Source: JAJEFO01 sp965209045
Lineage (GTDB): Bacteria > Pseudomonadota > Alphaproteobacteria > Rhodobacterales > Rhodobacteraceae
Direction: 5' to 3'
Assembly (NCBI GenBank): GCA_965209045.1
Contig: CBDBPW010000002.1
Span: forward strand, 930,001-994,000
Length of the DNA: 64,000 nt
The notes beneath the pieces were generated by a model that searched no databases, was not told where the DNA came from, and saw nothing but the letters and a program-made list of their open reading frames with translations. The position numbers were made by a program, and so were the translations under genes. Positions 61,194 through 64,000 of the stretch are shown here, piece after piece (position 1 is the stretch's first letter; every line of letters begins with the position of its first letter).

Positions 61194-62606
61194 TCATTCA
61201 GGAGGCCGCGCTTGCATGTCCGGATAGGCATAGTTGCGCGCGAGGTCGTAGATGTAGTCCGCGCGTTCCCAGGCAATCATCTTGCCGGGGTTCAGGAGTC
61301 CCTTCGGGTCAACGGCTCTCTTCAGGGCAAGCTGTGCCGGATCCGCGTTGCGGCGGTTCCCTTCCTCCAGCGTGTACACATGCGGGTTCCAGACCGGGCA
61401 ACCCATTTTCTCGAGCTCTTCCATGAGTGCCTGCAGACGGTTCGCCGAACGAAACCGGACAAGCGGCAGGCAGGACATCCTGAGCATTCCGTGATCGCGG
61501 GTGTATTCCACGTGGTTGACAATCTCGCCCGGGAACCGTTCGGCGATCTCGGCACATGCCTTCAGCTCCTGCCCGGCCGGGAAACCGGCCTGCAGATAGG
61601 TGATCTCGGGATCAACCCGAAGGCCGCGCAGCGTCGTGTGGTTCCAGGTCAGGTGGTAGATGTGCGGCAAGCCCTTCAGGTCCGCGTCCGCTGCCCGGTC
61701 CGACCGAAGCGCGATCCGTCCGCCCATCCCCTCGGCGATCTGGGCGAGCGCGTCCGCGGAATTGGGCGCGACCATGACGCAGAGAGCGTTGTCGCCCGCC
61801 TCTAGGAACCTCGAGTGCCGCTTGAAGTAGTCCATCGGTGCAGGCGCCTCGATCGCGGACACAAGCTTCAGCCACAGCCCTTCGGTCGCCGATATCTCCC
61901 AGCCGGCCTTCAGCGCCGCAGTCCAGGTCGGGCAGGCGATCAACATCTCGACCCATTCCGGTGCCGGAGCCAGGGGCATCGCCACCTCTGTCATCACGCC
62001 GGTGACGCCGTAGGCGTGATGGACCTGCCCGATGTCACGACCGGTCAGGTCGAGCACGCGGGGCGCTGACTCCACCGTCACCAGGCGCAGTCGCAGGATG
62101 TTGCCCGCTTCGCCCAGCATGCCCCAGCGTATCGACCCGATTCCGCCGGAGCCGCCGGCGATGAACCCTCCGATGGTCGCGGTTTCCCTCGTCGAGGGGT
62201 GCATCCGCAATTCCTGGCCCAACGCCTCGCGCGCTGCGGCGTCTATGTCACCGATGATGGCGCCAGGCTCCGCGATGACCATGCCGTCTCGAATCTCCCT
62301 GATCGCGGACATGTTTGCCATGTCCAGGACGACCCCGCCTGCCAAGGGCATCGCTTGACCGTAGTTTCCGGTTCCTCCGCCACGCGGCGTGACGGGCACT
62401 TCAAGGTCGTGGCAGGCTGACAGAACGGCGACGACGTCCGCCTCGTGGCGTGGGGCGACCACCAGGTCGGCGGCAATGTGGTCAAGCCTTTCCTTCAGGA
62501 TCGGGGAATACCAGAAGAAATCGCGGCTCTTCGCCTTGACGGCCTTTTCGCCAGCGATGACCGGAACGTCGCCGATACGGCCGATCAGCTCCTCGATCTT
62601 CTTCAT
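61194..62606 (-). CDS. FAD-linked oxidase, GlcD/lactate-dehydrogenase type
   Basis: A 470-residue VAO/PCMH-fold flavoprotein. The FAD domain has LVVAPRHEADVVAVLSACHD, VTPRGGGTGNYGQAMPLAGG, and RETATIGGFIAGGSGGIGSI. The FAD-oxidase C-terminal domain ends in DPKGLLNPGKMIAWERADYI. Such enzymes oxidise 2-hydroxy acids (glycolate, D-lactate and others). Its ATG overlaps the stop of an upstream minus-strand frame as ATGA, which suggests a former operon partner. Confidence 0.9.
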   Translation of the reverse strand: MKKIEELIGRIGDVPVIAGEKAVKAKSRDFFWYSPILKERLDHIAADLVVAPRHEADVVAVLSACHDLEVPVTPRGGGTGNYGQAMPLAGGVVLDMANMSAIREIRDGMVIAEPGAIIGDIDAAAREALGQELRMHPSTRETATIGGFIAGGSGGIGSIRWGMLGEAGNILRLRLVTVESAPRVLDLTGRDIGQVHHAYGVTGVMTEVAMPLAPAPEWVEMLIACPTWTAALKAGWEISATEGLWLKLVSAIEAPAPMDYFKRHSRFLEAGDNALCVMVAPNSADALAQIAEGMGGRIALRSDRAADADLKGLPHIYHLTWNHTTLRGLRVDPEITYLQAGFPAGQELKACAEIAERFPGEIVNHVEYTRDHGMLRMSCLPLVRFRSANRLQALMEELEKMGCPVWNPHVYTLEEGNRRNADPAQLALKRAVDPKGLLNPGKMIAWERADYIYDLARNYAYPDMQARPPE

Positions 62607-62896
62607 GTCGCCATGTCCTTCAAGCTATCGAGCTGAGCAACGGACGGCGGATCGATGGTCAGGACTTTCCGCCGCACGGAAAGACCCGTGGCATCGACGG
62701 GCGGTCGCACATTCGGGTCTCCGGCATGGGCCAGGACGGCCAATCCGGGCAACATCAGCAGCCGATGCGGTCGCAAGCCAGATACCGACCGGGCAAGGAC
62801 CGGCGGGTTGCAGCTGGGTCGGACGTCCTGCCGGAATCTCGGCAAACCGCTGGTCGCCAGGCACGTCGTGAAGACCAATGCGCCCGACCAGGACAC
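62603..62896 (-). pseudogene. Possible 3' remnant of a gene upstream of the FAD-linked oxidase
   Basis: This frame ends with GLSVRRKVLTIDPPSVAQLD followed by SLKDMAT, and its stop overlaps the ATG of the oxidase as ATGA, as true operon partners do. The part before about 62760 loses protein-like character and no family is recognised. It may be the last 60-90 residues of a truncated gene. The rest of the gap up to about 63300 shows nothing clear. Confidence 0.3.
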
Positions 62897-63301
62897 CGAA
62901 TCGTTCGGACAGGTGCGATTGAGCAGGTTCAGCCATCACGGCTCTCCGAAGCAATGACGCGCGCAGGGCCAGGAATCAGAAACGGCCACGACGCCCCTCT
63001 TGCGCGAGGATTGCCAGCGGCCCTTGAACCGTGCCAAAGATTGGCGGTCAGCGTAGCGTCGGCACGCTGGAGTTTCAACACGGGCTCCTGCCCGCCATCC
63101 CTGAAGGCGGGTGCGGCCCGGAACTCGGGCCCATTCCGTGACCATGGCCCGCAATGGCGTGCATCCGCCCAGCGAGGCATTCGATTCTGGAATGAACGCA
63201 TGAGTGTTTCGGAACATGCAGTGCGCTCGCGACTGTGCGAAACTCGGGAAGGATCCCTGTTCCGAAGCCTGGGGTCATCGGCCCGCGAGCATCGGCGGCC
63301 G

Positions 63302-63652
63302 GACGAATCGCCGGCGGTTCGCGATCGCGCCGGCGGCGAACTCCAATCCGGCGAAGACGCCACCGCTGACGACGACGCGCTTGCGGTCGCCGTGCGGGCG
63401 CATGTCTCGACCGGGCACCACCGCATCTCGACCTGCCGCATGGGACCCGATCACGAGGCGCAGGCCGCGCTCGATGGCCCGATGCAGGTTCGAGGGAAGA
63501 AAAGGCTCAGGGTGGTCGACAGTTCGGCCTTTCCCGACCAGATTGGCGGCAACCCGAATGCACCCGTCATGACGATGGCCGAAAAGGCCGCCGACATGAT
63601 CCTGGGCAGGACGGTCCCGGCAGCGGAAGATCCGAGAAAGGAAGCGGCATGA
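63302..63652 (+). pseudogene. 3' remnant of a GMC-family oxidoreductase
   Basis: The last 110 or so codons match the C terminus of GMC (choline-dehydrogenase-like) flavoenzymes: TGHHRISTCRMGPDHE with the catalytic histidine, LRVVDSSAFPDQIGGNPNAP with the second catalytic residue, and VMTMAEKAADMILGR. The FAD-binding N terminus and about 400 residues are absent, and sequence upstream of 63300 shows no homology. Its stop still overlaps the next start as ATGA, so it was once the upstream member of an operon. Confidence 0.75.
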
Positions 63653-64000
63653 ACATGACCTGTGGCGAAGCGACAATGCGGCTCTTGGCCCGCTACGGCA
63701 TCACGACGGCCTTTGGCATTCCCGGCGTTCACACGCTCGACCTCTGTCGCGGCATGACCAACGGGACAGCGGCCAAGGGCGACAACGCCGGCACGATACG
63801 CCATGTTCAGGTCCGCAACGAACAGGGTGCAGGCTTCATGGCCGAGGGCTGGGCGCGGGCGACAGGCGAAGTCGGTCTCGCGGTGGTGATCTCGGGACCC
63901 GGCGTCACCAATGCCTCGACTGCGGTCGCTCAGTGCCATGCCGACAGCTTGCCGATGCTCCTGATTTCGGCGGAACCCGACCGCAGCACGATTGGCAAGG
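63649..64000 (+). CDS. Thiamine-diphosphate-dependent enzyme (3' end cut by window)
   Basis: The first 117 codons of a TPP enzyme of the acetolactate-synthase/decarboxylase family: CGEATMRLLARYGITTAFGI, PGVHTLDLCRGM, the catalytic glutamate in VRNEQGAGFMAEGWARATG, and VVISGPGVTNASTAVAQCHA. The PGVHTLDL form resembles 5-guanidino-2-oxopentanoate decarboxylase (AruI)-like members more than IlvB, but the rest of the gene is needed. It begins with an ATGA overlap on the GMC remnant. Confidence 0.85.
   Translation, partial: MNMTCGEATMRLLARYGITTAFGIPGVHTLDLCRGMTNGTAAKGDNAGTIRHVQVRNEQGAGFMAEGWARATGEVGLAVVISGPGVTNASTAVAQCHADSLPMLLISAEPDRSTIGK

Noticed and set aside
58582..61197. A minus-strand open frame of about 870 codons opposite the nucleoside importer
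   Set aside because: It has a low-complexity, arginine- and aspartate-rich composition without motifs, while the plus strand encodes a standard ATPase and two permeases.
1..64000. CRISPR arrays, rRNA genes, integrases or prophage structural genes
   Set aside because: No regularly spaced repeats, rRNA sequences, tyrosine or serine recombinases, or phage capsid/tail genes were seen on either strand.

Overview
This window looks like chromosomal DNA of an alphaproteobacterium of the order Rhodobacterales (roseobacter/Rhodobacteraceae type). The supports are high GC content, the gene order ybeY-corC-lnt-metK, a SAM/SAH-type riboswitch directly before metK (a class known mainly from Rhodobacterales), a class I (archaeal-type) lysyl-tRNA synthetase, an NDUFS4-like complex I accessory protein and a tripartite tricarboxylate transporter. 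This assignment is inference from gene content and motifs; no database search was made.

Layout. 1-4.4 kb: the end of an FtsX-type ABC permease, a decayed pxpB/pxpC remnant, an esterase and a 0.9 kb non-coding gap with nested inverted repeats. 4.4-8.1 kb: lepA and rpsA. 8.3-16.1 kb: a catabolic islet between rpsA and cmk, with a minus-strand six-gene operon (tctC-tctB-tctA, sulfatase, flavin monooxygenase, hydroxypyruvate isomerase) and a divergent, apparently leaderless LacI-type regulator. 16.4-21.3 kb: cmk, metK with its riboswitch, lnt, corC, ybeY. 21.3-24.6 kb: a MmcQ/YjbR protein, a 2-keto-3-deoxygalactonate operon (dgoK, dgoA, SMP-30 lactonase) and a VOC protein. 25.0-30.5 kb: a choline-sulfatase-like gene divergent from a polar-amino-acid-type ABC transporter and a GntR regulator, with a perfect palindrome between them. 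30.7-33.7 kb: a complete IS66-family element. 33.8-39.3 kb: catabolic genes (alpha/beta hydrolase, serine/threonine dehydratase, pcaD-like, pcaC remnant, zinc alcohol dehydrogenase, mandelate racemase family). 39.4-41.4 kb: a decayed AAA/DUF4143 gene, tRNA-Arg(TCT) and an NDUFS4 homologue. 41.8-48.2 kb: uvrB with a candidate SOS box, DUF4864, lysyl-tRNA synthetase, TerB-like, nadD. 48.3-50.0 kb: a complete ISKra4-family element. 50.0-54.1 kb: branched-chain-type aminotransferase, ornithine-cyclodeaminase-family protein, prlF-yhaV toxin-antitoxin pair and an ImmA/IrrE-like remnant. 54.3-56.1 kb: nfuA, tsaB, rimI. 56.2-60.9 kb: a BMP-family (nucleoside-type) ABC transporter operon. 61.2-64.0 kb: an FAD-linked oxidase, the 3' remnant of a GMC oxidoreductase, and the start of a thiamine-diphosphate enzyme cut by the window end.

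Two themes stand out. First, there are two independent sulfatase-plus-transporter modules, one TTT-type under LacI control and one ABC-type under GntR control; both look built to import a small sulfate ester or its acid and desulfate it in the cytoplasm. The first is the best candidate for an uncharacterised catabolic system. Second, the accessory gaps hold many gene remnants (pxpBC, pcaC, AAA/DUF4143, GMC oxidoreductase, ImmA/IrrE-like) and two intact insertion sequences with visible target duplications, which suggests recent reduction and rearrangement.
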